Positions 52,153 through 61,573 of a DNA stretch of 64,000 bases are shown here, piece after piece. The position numbers were made by a program, and so were the translations under genes. Under the pieces are notes generated by a model. It searched no databases. It was given only the letters and a program-made list of their open reading frames with translations, and was not told where the DNA came from. The stretch's first letter is position 1, and the number at the start of each line of letters is the position of its first letter. Origin of the DNA: OMII01 sp947467385 (GTDB lineage Bacteria > Bdellovibrionota_C > UBA2361 > OMII01); assembly GCA_044360075.1 (NCBI GenBank), contig JBIKLA010000009.1:54728-118727 (forward strand). Reading direction: 5' to 3'.

Positions 52153-53517
52153 CTAGAGGGTTGCGCTCGCAAGGAGGGCCGCTCCCGATGCGGTAGTCTC
52201 CGAGCCTTCCGTGAGGACGAGCGAGCAGCCAAAAGCCTCGCGAATCACCTGCTGCATGAGGGGCGATCGCCGGATGGCGTTTCCGCTGCCAACGACCTCG
52301 CGATGGCCCTGGAGAAATTCGCTCGGCAGGGCGTCGCGCAGCCCCTCGACGAGCCCTCGACACAGGGCTGCCGTCATGTCACCGATAGTGAAGTTGTCGA
52401 ACGAAAGGTTGGTGAAGGAGCCCCTGAGATTCGGATCGCTCCGCTCTCCGCTTAAGCTGGCATTGGCCCGCAAGTCGGTGTCGACCGCCACTAGCCCCTG
52501 CTCGTGCATAGCGCTTTGAATCGCATCGAGCGACGGGGCGGAGCCGCCTGCCATCTCCCGCATGAAGCTCTCAAGCGCCCTGCCGAGTGCGGCTAGGGCT
52601 CGCCCGCCGGTGAGCGAAGCGGCAACGGCTATGAAGGAGTCACCGACATACGGACGAAACTCGTAGCGCTGCCTCGGGGAGGGCAGCTCCTGAGGCAGCT
52701 GGGGCACAACAACAGAGAGCTGTGCCCCAGTACCGATCGTAATCGCCATCTGCCGCGACGGGTCCGTCAGGGAGCCGTAGAGCGACGCTTGATTGTCTCC
52801 GAAAGCATTGCCGACAGGCACCCCTGCCGGAATGCCCCAGCGCGACGCGAGCCCCGCCTGAAGATTGCCGACACGCGCTCCTGCCGAGCGGACTTCCGGC
52901 AACAGCGAGGATGGCACCCCTGCTCGCTCCACAGCCTCAAGGCTCCATGCGCCCTTGCGCAGGTCAAAAAACCCCCAGCTTGCCGCATCCGACGGGTCTG
53001 TTGCCACCTTTGGGCTCGCCGTTATGAGCGTTACCAGGTAGTCATGGATAGTGCCTGCACATGAATATCGCCTGAGCGCCTCAGGCTGGTGCGCCGCAAG
53101 CCACGCGATCGTCGCTGCTCCGAAGCCGCTCTGGACTGCGCCGTCTCCGCTCTTCTCCCGCAACCGTCGGAGGAAGTCCTCCTCGTGGCAGCGCTGATCC
53201 TGCCACGTGAAGAGGTGCGACGTGTCGCCAGAGGCTGGATTCCACAGCACCGCGCCGTGCATCTGGCCCGTCACGCCGATACCCCGCACTCGTCGCCTTA
53301 GTTCGGGGGCAACACCCTCAAGGCAGCTGTCGAGAGTCGCAAGTATTCGTGAGACAACCTGCTCGCTCCGCCCAACGGGAAGCCCTTGCACGTCGCTCTC
53401 ATGCGCCAGCGCCCCCGTGGCCAGAACGTCCCGGGTTTCCGCATCAACGAGCGACACGGCGACTTTGGTCGTGCCAATGTCGATTCCTAGCGTGACTTTT
53501 GAATGACCTTGAATCAT
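52153..53517 (-). CDS. FGGY carbohydrate kinase, sedoheptulokinase-like
   Basis: ATP-dependent sugar kinase: LGIDIGTTKVAVSLVD (phosphate 1), GIGVTGQMHGAVLW, IAWLAAHQPEAL, TDPSDAASWGFFDL, IGTGAQLSVVV (ATP) and GSGNAIRRSPLMQQVIREAFGCSLVL near the end. The VTGQMHG and final GN-x-x-R-x-P-x-x-Q motifs are closest to sedoheptulokinases; xylulokinase or glycerol kinase are less likely. 454 residues. Confidence 0.82.
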   Translation of the reverse strand: MIQGHSKVTLGIDIGTTKVAVSLVDAETRDVLATGALAHESDVQGLPVGRSEQVVSRILATLDSCLEGVAPELRRRVRGIGVTGQMHGAVLWNPASGDTSHLFTWQDQRCHEEDFLRRLREKSGDGAVQSGFGAATIAWLAAHQPEALRRYSCAGTIHDYLVTLITASPKVATDPSDAASWGFFDLRKGAWSLEAVERAGVPSSLLPEVRSAGARVGNLQAGLASRWGIPAGVPVGNAFGDNQASLYGSLTDPSRQMAITIGTGAQLSVVVPQLPQELPSPRQRYEFRPYVGDSFIAVAASLTGGRALAALGRALESFMREMAGGSAPSLDAIQSAMHEQGLVAVDTDLRANASLSGERSDPNLRGSFTNLSFDNFTIGDMTAALCRGLVEGLRDALPSEFLQGHREVVGSGNAIRRSPLMQQVIREAFGCSLVLTEGSETTASGAALLASATL

Positions 53518-53703
53518 TCCAGTCCTATAGCATAGGGCAGGCCAGCGCGCTGTAGAAATTTCCGTTATCCGCGGTGTGGCGCACTTTCGCGGAGAGCCTG
53601 CTCATTCTGACTCCTGCTCATCCCGGCCGGAATGGCGGTGTGCTCTGCAATTACCTTCATCGAAGGGGAATGTGAATGTGCCTGCTCTTTGGGGAGAACC
53701 TGT

Positions 53704-54147
53704 ATGGCTCTGGCACAGCGCGCAAGCGATTTCGAGTTTCCTGTTGCTTCCGAGGGCAACAACGCTAAGCACCTGCGCCGCTTGACGCTATCTGAGGCTC
53801 CTTCGGCATCAGAGGCGATCCTGTCGCGGGGAATGGCCGTCAGCGCATGCAGCGCGCTGCACGATGTCGCACACGCGTTTCGAAGGGCTCACCGGACTAC
53901 CGAAGATGATGTGGGCGCCGAAACAGATCGTTACCGCATCGCCGTCGGCAGCTACCCGGTCGGGTGCGCGCCGCTACACCTGCGACAGCCGATCGAGCAA
54001 GTGTCATCACCACAAGGCTATGCCGAGCTGCGGCGGAAAGGTCGACTTCTCTCGCCATACCCGCCACTCAGCGACGAGGCCCTCGCCAAGTGCAGCGAGC
54101 AGATTCGGGTGGCACTGGTGTGCTCAACGTTTCCAAGCGGGCGGTAA
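53704..54147 (+). CDS. Hypothetical protein, weakly supported
   Basis: 147-residue frame with a good ribosome-binding site (GGGGAG 7 bases before ATG 53704). Composition is hydrophilic, no signal peptide, no family recognised; the sequence has a stretch HDVAHAFRRAHRTTEDDVG and C at three spaced sites. No opposing frame fits better. Lies between a divergent kinase and a convergent pirin gene. Confidence 0.4.
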   Translation: MALAQRASDFEFPVASEGNNAKHLRRLTLSEAPSASEAILSRGMAVSACSALHDVAHAFRRAHRTTEDDVGAETDRYRIAVGSYPVGCAPLHLRQPIEQVSSPQGYAELRRKGRLLSPYPPLSDEALAKCSEQIRVALVCSTFPSGR

Positions 54148-54219
54148 TCATCGCCCGCATTTCCCGCGCCGATAGCGCGCCTTCCAAGACCCTCGCAGGC
54201 CGCTATCGGGGCATTCTTC

Positions 54220-54939
54220 CTAGCCGAGGTCGAAAAGTAGAACCTCTGACGGATCCTGTCCAGTGAGCGTGACATCCTCCACATCCTCCAGCGAGCAGGC
54301 ATCTCCGCCGCACAGGAGGTGTTTCCCGTCGAGCAGAACCGCTCCGCGAGCCACATGGATCCATGCTGCTCGGCCCGGCGCGAGTCGGTGCGCAACATCA
54401 GCTTTGGGCTCGATCGTCGCCAAGAAAAGTGACGCATCCTGCCCTATAGGCAGGGCCGAATCCCGGCCGTCAGGCGGCCCAGCCACTCGGCACAGCGTGT
54501 TGCGCCGAGCCTCAGGCGGAAACTCACGCTGCGCGTACGAAGGGTCGAGGCCCGTGCGCGCGGGATCGATCCAGATCTGAAGAAGGTGCACTGGGTCGGT
54601 CGCCGACGGGTTGAACTCGCTGTGCCGAATGCCCCGCCCCGCGCTCATGACCTGAACTTCGCCTGCCCGAAGCACTTCGCCATTCCCGAGGCTGTCGCGA
54701 TGCTCAAGCGCGCCCTGCAGGACGACAGTAATAATCTCCATGTCGCGATGGCTATGCATGCCGAAGCCTCGGCCCGGCGCAATCAGGTCGTCGTTGATGA
54801 CGCGCAGCGAGCGAAAGCCCATGTTTCTCGGATCGTAGTATTCGCCAAAAGAAAACGTGTGCCGGCTCGAAAGCCAGTCGATCTCGGTGAAGCCTCGCTG
54901 CTGCGATAGCCGTATGCTTACTTTTTTCCGCTCGCCCAT
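54220..54939 (-). CDS. Pirin-family protein (YhhW-like)
   Basis: Bicupin. RHTFSFGEYYDPRNMGFRSLRVINDD, FGMHSHRDMEIITVVLQG (metal ligands His, His and Glu) and GRGIRHSEFNPSATDPVHLLQIWI are the family hallmarks. YhhW-type pirins have quercetinase activity in vitro; physiological role unknown. 239 residues. The start overlaps the end of meaB by 22 bp, so it is likely translated with it. Confidence 0.92.
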   Translation of the reverse strand: MGERKKVSIRLSQQRGFTEIDWLSSRHTFSFGEYYDPRNMGFRSLRVINDDLIAPGRGFGMHSHRDMEIITVVLQGALEHRDSLGNGEVLRAGEVQVMSAGRGIRHSEFNPSATDPVHLLQIWIDPARTGLDPSYAQREFPPEARRNTLCRVAGPPDGRDSALPIGQDASLFLATIEPKADVAHRLAPGRAAWIHVARGAVLLDGKHLLCGGDACSLEDVEDVTLTGQDPSEVLLFDLG

Positions 54940-55874
54940 GCCACGACCTTCTCAACAGCCTCAAGCGGGGTGAGCTGACGCTGCACGCACTCTTGGGCCA
55001 ACGCCGCAACTATCGCCTCGGAGCCCTTCAGCGCACCCTGCGCTATCCACTCAGCTGCGAGCACCGAGATAGTTTGGCCCACGACCTTGACGCGCCGCTC
55101 CCGCCCGCGCGGCGACGACTCCAACCAAGCCCGATGAGCTTGGGCCGCTTGCACTACATCGGGCACTCCCTCTCCAGTTGTGGCAACCGACTTGAGCACC
55201 TTGGGCTGCCACTGGTCCGGGCTGCTCTCGGCCAAGGAGAGGAGCGTCAGGAGATCTTTCTCAAGCGAGAGCGCACCATCGCGGTCGCTCTTGTTGATGA
55301 CGAAGATGTCTGCAATCTCCATCAGGCCGGCCTTGATGATCTGAACGCTATCCCCCATGCCGGGCACAAGCACCACAACGCACGTATCCGCCGTGCGCAC
55401 GATATCGACCTCAGCTTGGCCAACGCCAACGGTCTCGACGATGATCACGTCGAAGCCAGCACAGTCAAGGATATGCACGCTCTCAAGGGTTGCCTTTGCC
55501 AAGCCCCCCAGGGAGCCGCGCGTCGCCATGCTGCGAATGAAGATGCCAGGATCCTCTGCCGAGAGGCCCATGCGAATCCGGTCTCCCAGGATTGCCCCTC
55601 CACTGAACGGGCTCGACGGGTCGACAGCGATAATTGCCACCGAGAGCCCCTGCTGGCGGTAGAGACGCGCCGCTTGGTCGACGAGGGTCGACTTGCCTGC
55701 CCCCGGGGAGCCTGTGATGCCTAGCACATGCGCCCGTCCCTCACGGCGACGAAGGGCAGCCGCCATGGCTCGGGCTTTAGGGGTGCCTACCTCAATCCGG
55801 GTGATGAACCGGGCTATCGCCCGAAAATCGCGCGATAGCGTGCCGGAGAGCAGCTCGTCATCGGTGTACTTCAT
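54918..55874 (-). CDS. meaB: Methylmalonyl-CoA-mutase-associated GTPase MeaB
   Basis: G3E P-loop GTPase that protects and reactivates B12-dependent methylmalonyl-CoA mutase. GITGSPGAGKSTLVDQ (P-loop), AVDPSSPFSGGAILGDRIRM (switch), FDVIIVETVGVGQAEVDI and FVINKSDR (NKxD) are all present. 318 residues, typical. The mutase itself is not in the window. It follows flgE by 27 bp on the same strand. Confidence 0.95.
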   Translation of the reverse strand: MKYTDDELLSGTLSRDFRAIARFITRIEVGTPKARAMAAALRRREGRAHVLGITGSPGAGKSTLVDQAARLYRQQGLSVAIIAVDPSSPFSGGAILGDRIRMGLSAEDPGIFIRSMATRGSLGGLAKATLESVHILDCAGFDVIIVETVGVGQAEVDIVRTADTCVVVLVPGMGDSVQIIKAGLMEIADIFVINKSDRDGALSLEKDLLTLLSLAESSPDQWQPKVLKSVATTGEGVPDVVQAAQAHRAWLESSPRGRERRVKVVGQTISVLAAEWIAQGALKGSEAIVAALAQECVQRQLTPLEAVEKVVAWASGKK

Positions 55875-55901
55875 GGCCTGATGGTACTGCTCTCCCCGCT
55901 A

Positions 55902-57188
55902 TTACGCCAACTGGATAATTTCGTTCAGGAGCTGGTTAATCGTGTTAATGATTCGGGAGCTCGCCTGGAATCCGCGCTGGAGCGTGATAATCTTGACGAA
56001 CTCTGAAGCGATGTCCACGGTTGAGAGCTCCACCGTTCCTGACTTGATGGATCCAAAGTTTCCGCTCTCCGCCGTTCCATACACGGGCTCACCGGACTGC
56101 GCTGAGAGGGACAAGAGGTTTCCTCCAAGCCGCGCCAACCCCTCAGGGTTAGCGAAGTTGGCCATCGCCAGGGTTCCGATCACAGCATTTTGGCCGTTTG
56201 TGAGGAGCGCCGACACCTCGCCGCCCGAAGACACCGCCAAGGTCGTAACGACTCCCACCCCCTTTCCATCCTGCGAGATGGAGAGGATGTTGGAGGCGGC
56301 TGAGTACTGCGTCATCGGGGAGAACGTGAAAGCGATTTCGCCCGCCTCAGACTCGTTATTCCAAGCGATATTTGTTGTGAAGTCCGGGGTTCCGACAACC
56401 GGAAGCGGATTGCGCTGTCCGTTTCCGCCGAACTGCATAATCTTCTCGCCCACGAGGCGTGGGTATCCGGTCAGAGTTCCGGTGGCGTCCACATCCTCGT
56501 TGTTGACGTATGCCCTCACCGTGTACTCGTTGGTATCGGTGTGATAGAAAAAGAGGCTGGTGGTGTGCTTCTCTCCGAGAGAGTCGAACACGTCCACAAC
56601 CGATGAGTAGGCCGCATACGCGTTGAGGTCGGCGTACGTTACTGTCGGCGGAACGGCAACGCCCGGGTCGGGGATGACTGCCGTGTCGACAAGGTTCGTC
56701 GAGGCGTCGATGTTTCCTGCGATCGTTACCTCTGTAGACTCGACCGAGTTCTGCTGGAGCGTGTTGATGTTAATCGGCTCAAGCGCTCCGCTTCCGTTCG
56801 CCGGGAACCCAAGCACTGCCAGCCCGTCCTGGTTAACGATAAATCCGGCCGAGTCCACCTTGAAGTTTCCGGCGCGGGTGAAATAGCGCTGATCGTTTTG
56901 GGCAAGCACGAAGTATCCGTTGCCCGATATGCCGAGGTCGAGAGGCCTGCCGGTGAACTCAAGAGTACCCTGCTCAAAGACCGTCGACACGTGCGTTATC
57001 GCGGAGCCCGAGCCGAACTGCCGTCCGATGACGCCGGAGCCCGCCAGGAGGTCCTCGAACTCTGCCCGATTGGCCTTGAATCCGATAGTGTTCGCATTGG
57101 AGATATTGTCGCCGGCGACCGCGATCGCTGAGCCGTGACTGGTGATGCCTGCGCGACCTGCGAACAGTCCGTTAACTATGCTTGCCAC
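55902..57188 (-). CDS. flgE: Flagellar hook protein FlgE
   Basis: Builds the flexible hook. N-terminal VNGLFAGRAGITSHGSAIAVAGDNISNANTIGFKANR (core IAVAGDNISNANT) and C-terminal VKIITLQRGFQASSRIINT are the heptad-containing D0 ends shared by rod and hook proteins; middle has TGRPLDLGISGNGYFVL. 428 residues, like other hook proteins. Start is GTG with GGAAGG upstream. Exported by the flagellar type III apparatus. Confidence 0.94.
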   Translation of the reverse strand: MASIVNGLFAGRAGITSHGSAIAVAGDNISNANTIGFKANRAEFEDLLAGSGVIGRQFGSGSAITHVSTVFEQGTLEFTGRPLDLGISGNGYFVLAQNDQRYFTRAGNFKVDSAGFIVNQDGLAVLGFPANGSGALEPININTLQQNSVESTEVTIAGNIDASTNLVDTAVIPDPGVAVPPTVTYADLNAYAAYSSVVDVFDSLGEKHTTSLFFYHTDTNEYTVRAYVNNEDVDATGTLTGYPRLVGEKIMQFGGNGQRNPLPVVGTPDFTTNIAWNNESEAGEIAFTFSPMTQYSAASNILSISQDGKGVGVVTTLAVSSGGEVSALLTNGQNAVIGTLAMANFANPEGLARLGGNLLSLSAQSGEPVYGTAESGNFGSIKSGTVELSTVDIASEFVKIITLQRGFQASSRIINTINQLLNEIIQLA

Positions 57189-57247
57189 GTGTCCCTTCCA
57201 TTATGAAACGGAGCCCCCTTCCCGCCCATGCGTTTGAAGGTGAGGCT

Positions 57248-57270
57248 TCAGTTAACTTCTCGTTAACAGC
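57248..57270. promoter_or_regulatory. Palindrome upstream of flgE
   Basis: Two GTTAAC boxes (57251-57256 and 57262-57267) separated by TTCTC, flanked by AGCC/GGCT-like complementary bases. It is located in the 145-bp gap between flgD and flgE and may be an operator or a hairpin in the mRNA. Confidence 0.35.
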
Positions 57271-57333
57271 CTTCGAATATCATCCTTGAGGAACTATGCT
57301 GCTGGAGCATCCTACCCCAGCATCAGCCGGACA

Positions 57334-57990
57334 CTACGCCGACGTTGGGATGGTAACCTCCTTGATCTCCCCAACTGAGATCTCCCGGCCGTTGACGATC
57401 AACTTCGGATCTGGCCCGGGGATAAACCCTGACACCAAGCCGGCAACCGACGCCGGCACACCAAACTCGCCCGCGCCGAACCGGCTCGCGGCCTTGACAC
57501 TGATCTTATACGCCCCGTCAGGAATCGAGAGGTTGTCGAGCGTGACAAGCTGCTTGCCCTTGGAGAGCTGGTCAATGACCTTCTCTCCCACCACCTTCCC
57601 ATCCTTGTTGAGGAACTGGACGCGAACGTTCTGTGCGTCCTGCGAGAGATTGAGCTGAGCCTGTCCCCCCTGCCCTGACTTCACCACTGCCACCTCGGAA
57701 TTGAGGACGACTTGCTGCCCGAGGTAGCCGGACATAGAGCTGGCATTTTGATTCAGCTTGCTCATCTGCTCGTCAATCGAAACAAGCTTCTCAACCTGCG
57801 TGAACTGCGCCAGCTGCACAGCGAACTCCTTGCTGTCGAGGGGTGACTCCGGATCCTGGTTCTTAAGCTGCGTAATGAGAAGCGTAAGGAATTCGTCGCG
57901 GCCGACGTTATCGGTCTTCTTCGCTTGCGTGCCGGTTGTGCCGTTTATATTGGCGGGCTGCCCGGAATTTAATGTGCCTATGCTTGGCAT
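57334..57990 (-). CDS. flgD: Flagellar hook-capping protein FlgD
   Basis: Scaffold for hook assembly. DEFLTLLITQLKNQDPESPLDSKEFAVQLAQFTQVEKL (core FLTLLITQLKNQDP and QLAQFTQVEKL) is the FlgD signature; the second half is the Tudor-like/Fn3-like domain. 218 residues. 17 bp after fliK and 145 bp before flgE. Confidence 0.94.
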   Translation of the reverse strand: MPSIGTLNSGQPANINGTTGTQAKKTDNVGRDEFLTLLITQLKNQDPESPLDSKEFAVQLAQFTQVEKLVSIDEQMSKLNQNASSMSGYLGQQVVLNSEVAVVKSGQGGQAQLNLSQDAQNVRVQFLNKDGKVVGEKVIDQLSKGKQLVTLDNLSIPDGAYKISVKAASRFGAGEFGVPASVAGLVSGFIPGPDPKLIVNGREISVGEIKEVTIPTSA

Positions 57991-58007
57991 CTTCGTTACC
58001 TAGTTAA

Positions 58008-59675
58008 TCACGCTACCCAGTGGTCCTTGCCTGCCACATCCTTCTGCGGCACTCCGGATGTTGTAAGCTCTGCAAGTTCGTTGCCAATAGTGTTTTCAGC
58101 AACTTGTCGCTCCTCGTTCGGCATGTTGTTCCGCTGCTCCTGGTAACTCTTGCCGTTCGGGAGCTCCCTGCCGAACTCAGAGGTATCCGGGGTTGCGTCA
58201 GCCGCTACAGTTACTGAAACCGAATCTACGTTCAGCCCGAGCCGCCGCAGTGCGGCCTGCAGCTCGTGCGCATTCTCCCTGAGGGAAGCGAGAACTTGCT
58301 GATTTTCGGGCGTTATGCGGGCGTGGAGGCTGCCCTCCCGCAGTGTGACGTCGACCTTCACCTTACCAAGCTGCGCCGGATCGAGGCGAAGGGAAAGCGT
58401 TTTCCCGTCACGATTTCGCGCAGCCTCCTTCAGTGCTGTCTCTACCCGCTCAAGCATGCGGTGCGCGACATTCTTGTCGAGGGGCCGAGCCGCCTTGGGC
58501 GCGCTTTCCTGCCTTGCCGAGCGGGCATCGCTAACCCCTACCGCGGTCGAAACCGCCGGCATAATCGCGTGGCTCTCAGGCTCATTAAGACCAGCACGGT
58601 GCGACCGAAAGCTCTCAAAAGCTTGCCTCAGGAGCGTTATTTGAAAAAACGGGTCGGTTGCCGCAAGCGGGGCCTTCGCGCTCTGCGAAGCCGCCGGATC
58701 CTCCTCCTGCTCGGCTCCGGTGTTGATTGCTCGTAGCGCGTTTCCGGGCTGCTCGACCTGTCGTACCGTGCGCTCATTTGCCGGCAGCGGCTCATCGACT
58801 CCATCCGCCCTCAGCCCCTCCTGGGTGGCGCGCTCCTCCCCGGAGCTTTCGCCGGAAACGGCCTGCACGGTGGCCAACGCGGGCTGCTCATCCACTGCCT
58901 GGGCAGCCTCACTGATCCGAGACTCTCGCTGGCTGACCACACCTTCATCGGTATTAGCCATAACGTCGGCCGAGGTTACATAGTCCTCCTCTCCCAAGGA
59001 ACCCTCGTGCGCCTCGCCATTTGCCTGCTCAGCTTCAGCGCCCCCTGCTCGAGAGTCCCATTCATCCTGGCCAACTAACGACGCTGCCTCAGTGCCGATC
59101 TGGACGGACGTCACATCAGAGACACTCTCCGCCTCAAGGCTCGCACTATCGCCGCTATCCTTACCCCCCTCAAGATTGAGCAGATCGATAGCCATCTCGA
59201 TGTCGTCGTCGTCGATGTCTGGCCCACAGTCATCGGACGCGCTCTCCGCGCTGCCATCCCCCTTATCCTCGACGTGGGCCTGATCATCACCCTGGGTCCC
59301 ATCGGTCCGTCGCACCAGCCCTTCTCGAGCCACGCAGATGCCTCGCAACTCGCCTCTCTCGCCCCCATCGCGATCGCCCTCGTTCAGGGCCATTTCACTC
59401 TCTGCGTCCTGCTGGAATTCCCGATTATCATCCTTCGCGGCCTCAACCTCAGGCCGCAACTGCTGAATCGTGGGGATAGCTTGGGCCAGGGCCAGGCCGA
59501 GTGCCATAACCTCATCGTGTATCGCAGCGATGGGGCCCCGCACCTGCTCTAAAAGGCGCGAAAATTCCAGCGCAAGCTCGCCCTGTTCTGGATTTTCCTG
59601 GTCTTTGCCCTGTTGAAGCGGGGCGCGAATCAGCGAGGCCCGTGGGGCCTCATCAAAGTGCAGACGTCGAAACAT
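58008..59675 (-). CDS. fliK: Flagellar hook-length control protein FliK
   Basis: Molecular ruler that switches export specificity. The conserved Flg_hook domain is at about residues 430-500 (LSLRLDPAQLGKVKVDVTL and LGLNVDSVSVTV). The preceding 400 residues are acidic and low-complexity (many Glu, Asp, Gly, Ser), as expected of the unfolded ruler region. 555 residues. First gene of fliK-flgD-flgE. Confidence 0.9.
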   Translation of the reverse strand: MFRRLHFDEAPRASLIRAPLQQGKDQENPEQGELALEFSRLLEQVRGPIAAIHDEVMALGLALAQAIPTIQQLRPEVEAAKDDNREFQQDAESEMALNEGDRDGGERGELRGICVAREGLVRRTDGTQGDDQAHVEDKGDGSAESASDDCGPDIDDDDIEMAIDLLNLEGGKDSGDSASLEAESVSDVTSVQIGTEAASLVGQDEWDSRAGGAEAEQANGEAHEGSLGEEDYVTSADVMANTDEGVVSQRESRISEAAQAVDEQPALATVQAVSGESSGEERATQEGLRADGVDEPLPANERTVRQVEQPGNALRAINTGAEQEEDPAASQSAKAPLAATDPFFQITLLRQAFESFRSHRAGLNEPESHAIMPAVSTAVGVSDARSARQESAPKAARPLDKNVAHRMLERVETALKEAARNRDGKTLSLRLDPAQLGKVKVDVTLREGSLHARITPENQQVLASLRENAHELQAALRRLGLNVDSVSVTVAADATPDTSEFGRELPNGKSYQEQRNNMPNEERQVAENTIGNELAELTTSGVPQKDVAGKDHWVA

Positions 59676-59925
59676 AAAGATCTCTCTCTAGTTCGGGGGC
59701 GGCTTATCTTAAGCCTTGGGTTGCGTCCTGCACCATCCCACCAGTATCGTTGACCCGTTAGTAAGCAAATCCGCTGCCAGCCCAATGATGCTGCGGGTGA
59801 AGTAGTTAGCCCTAGATGTCCTGGCAACTACTGCCCTAATCGGCATAATTTTCTCCCGCTCCTCTCATGGAGGCTCGCTGCGGGGCAACAACGTATCGTC
59901 CTTATCCCTGGCCAAAGGCTCGTCG

Positions 59926-60417
59926 ATGGATGCGCTCTCCCTCACCCTCATCTGGATCGCCGCACTGCTTCTCATCGGGTGCGGCGTGATCGGCACGGTG
60001 CTTCCTGCCCTGCCCGGTAGCCCCCTCATCTTTCTCGGCGCCCTGCTCGTCGCGTGGTGGCAGGATTTCTCGGTGATCGGCTGGGTGCCACTCTCGATCC
60101 TCGGGGCGCTTGCCCTCTTTTCGGTCGCGGTCGACTACGTGTCATCTGCGCTTGGTGCCAAAAGGGCGGGAGCGAGCGCAGTGGCGCTGGCTGGAGCTTT
60201 CATCGGCTCTTTCATGGGCTTTTTCATTGGGCTGCCCGGCATCGTGCTCGGCCCCTTCATCGGCGCCCTCATCGGAGAGGCAGCAGCGACTGGCTCGATC
60301 ACCCGAGCAACCCAGGTCGGCTTTGCAACCTGGCTCGGAATGCTTGTTGGCACGGTAGTCAAGGCAGCTTGCGTGGCGGCGATGCTGGGGGTCCTCATCG
60401 CCGCCGTATGCTTGTAG
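59926..60417 (+). CDS. DUF456 membrane protein
   Basis: 163 residues with four or five hydrophobic segments. GVIGTVLPALPGSPLIFLGAL and ASGAVALA-like repeats followed by GLPGIVLGPFIGALIGE are the two repeated glycine-rich halves of DUF456. Function unknown. Stands between fliK and the DUF1521 gene, in the opposite orientation. Confidence 0.85.
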   Translation: MDALSLTLIWIAALLLIGCGVIGTVLPALPGSPLIFLGALLVAWWQDFSVIGWVPLSILGALALFSVAVDYVSSALGAKRAGASAVALAGAFIGSFMGFFIGLPGIVLGPFIGALIGEAAATGSITRATQVGFATWLGMLVGTVVKAACVAAMLGVLIAAVCL

Positions 60418-60432
60418 CCTCGCCGGCTCGGC

Positions 60433-61383
60433 CTAGCGCCCCATGACATCTTTCCGGCCGTTGACGTTCCGCGACCACGATTCCCCGGTTTTGTTAAGTC
60501 CACGACTGAAGCGATCACCATCACCGAGCGAGTCATCATGCTGCTTTCCATCCTCGCTGACCGCCAGAATGAAGGGCTTATTTGAGTCGATCCCTGCGAC
60601 CGTCACGCGCTCGAGCCCGCTGTACACGGTGATCCTGCTCGTGACCGCCTTTCCGTTGGCGAGGGGCTTCGTCTCAACCGTTATCTTGTTTGCGCCGAAG
60701 AGAAACGAGCTCTGCTTTTGGAAATCCCAGCGCGTCCCATCGCTCTCCTTCACGTGAGGATCACCCCAGATCCTGGTTGCGCGCCCCTCTGGACCGAGGA
60801 TCTGCCAGGCCTGGGACTTGTTTTCTGTCTTAACCTGATAGCCATCAGGAGTGCGAACCGTGATCACGCCCTTCTCGTCAGCTATCGCCTGCAGGCCCGC
60901 CTTAGTGGCTTGGGCCGTTGAGCCAACGGTGCCGCTAGACGATGCCTTCTCGTTGCCCGTAGACCCCGACGTCGAGGGTGTATCCGATATGGCCTTAGTC
61001 TCTTGCGGGGAGTCTTTTGAAGAGGAGCTCGCTGATGTGCTTGAGGAGCTGCTCGTTGAGCCGATGAGCGATGTAATGAGGCCAACCAGGCTTGTCACGA
61101 GCCCAACCACAGCCTCGACCACTCCCGCGATGCCGGAACTTGTACCAGAGCGCTTGAGCTGCGACGACACCTGCTCTGTCTCCTGCATCAGCGCATTGAG
61201 CTTTGTCGAAATGGTCCCTGGGGACTCGGCCACAGAGGCCTCCTCAGCAGAAGTTTGAGTGACTGATGTCACTGCAGAGGACACCGACGAGGCTCCCTGC
61301 TCAGCAGGGGTATCGGCCTCATTCGGAACAACCTGGTTCTCGTAGGAGCCGGCAGCAGTGGAAGCGGAATCAACAGCGTTCAT
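60433..61383 (-). CDS. DUF1521 protein with metal-ion-inducible autocleavage motif (NopE-like)
   Basis: 316 residues. Residues about 1-80 are disordered Ser/Ala/Glu; 84-108 form a hydrophobic glycine-containing helix (IAGVVEAVVGLVTSLVGLITSLIG, within 20-24 residues of a Ser-rich stretch); 160-316 form the conserved domain. WGDPHVKESDGTRWDFQ contains D208-P209: in Bradyrhizobium NopE1/NopE2 this domain cuts itself between D and P of GD-PH upon calcium binding. Downstream SSFLFGANKITVETKPL, YSGLERVTVAGID and EDGKQHDDSLGDGDRFSRG match the family. No signal peptide, which fits export by a flagellar or type III machine; flgE-flgD-fliK are 1.7 kb away. Confidence 0.8.
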   Translation of the reverse strand: MNAVDSASTAAGSYENQVVPNEADTPAEQGASSVSSAVTSVTQTSAEEASVAESPGTISTKLNALMQETEQVSSQLKRSGTSSGIAGVVEAVVGLVTSLVGLITSLIGSTSSSSSTSASSSSKDSPQETKAISDTPSTSGSTGNEKASSSGTVGSTAQATKAGLQAIADEKGVITVRTPDGYQVKTENKSQAWQILGPEGRATRIWGDPHVKESDGTRWDFQKQSSFLFGANKITVETKPLANGKAVTSRITVYSGLERVTVAGIDSNKPFILAVSEDGKQHDDSLGDGDRFSRGLNKTGESWSRNVNGRKDVMGR

Positions 61384-61573
61384 AAACTTTCTCCTGATTT
61401 ATTGAAGTGTTGGGACGGTCCCCCGAAAACAGCCAAGAAACCGCTCGTTACTTGTGGGAATGTTCGGAACGGGCCGAACTAAGTTTCGTCCGACATCCCA
61501 AAAACTCCGGTTCAAACCGTGGCAGGGCCGCCCAACGTTGCCGGTTCCTCGGAAAATTTGTTACTGTTTGCCC

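Noticed and set aside
53632..53703. Upstream extension of the 53.7 kb hypothetical gene
   Set aside because: The ribosome-binding site stands just before ATG 53704, so the longer frame is not favoured.
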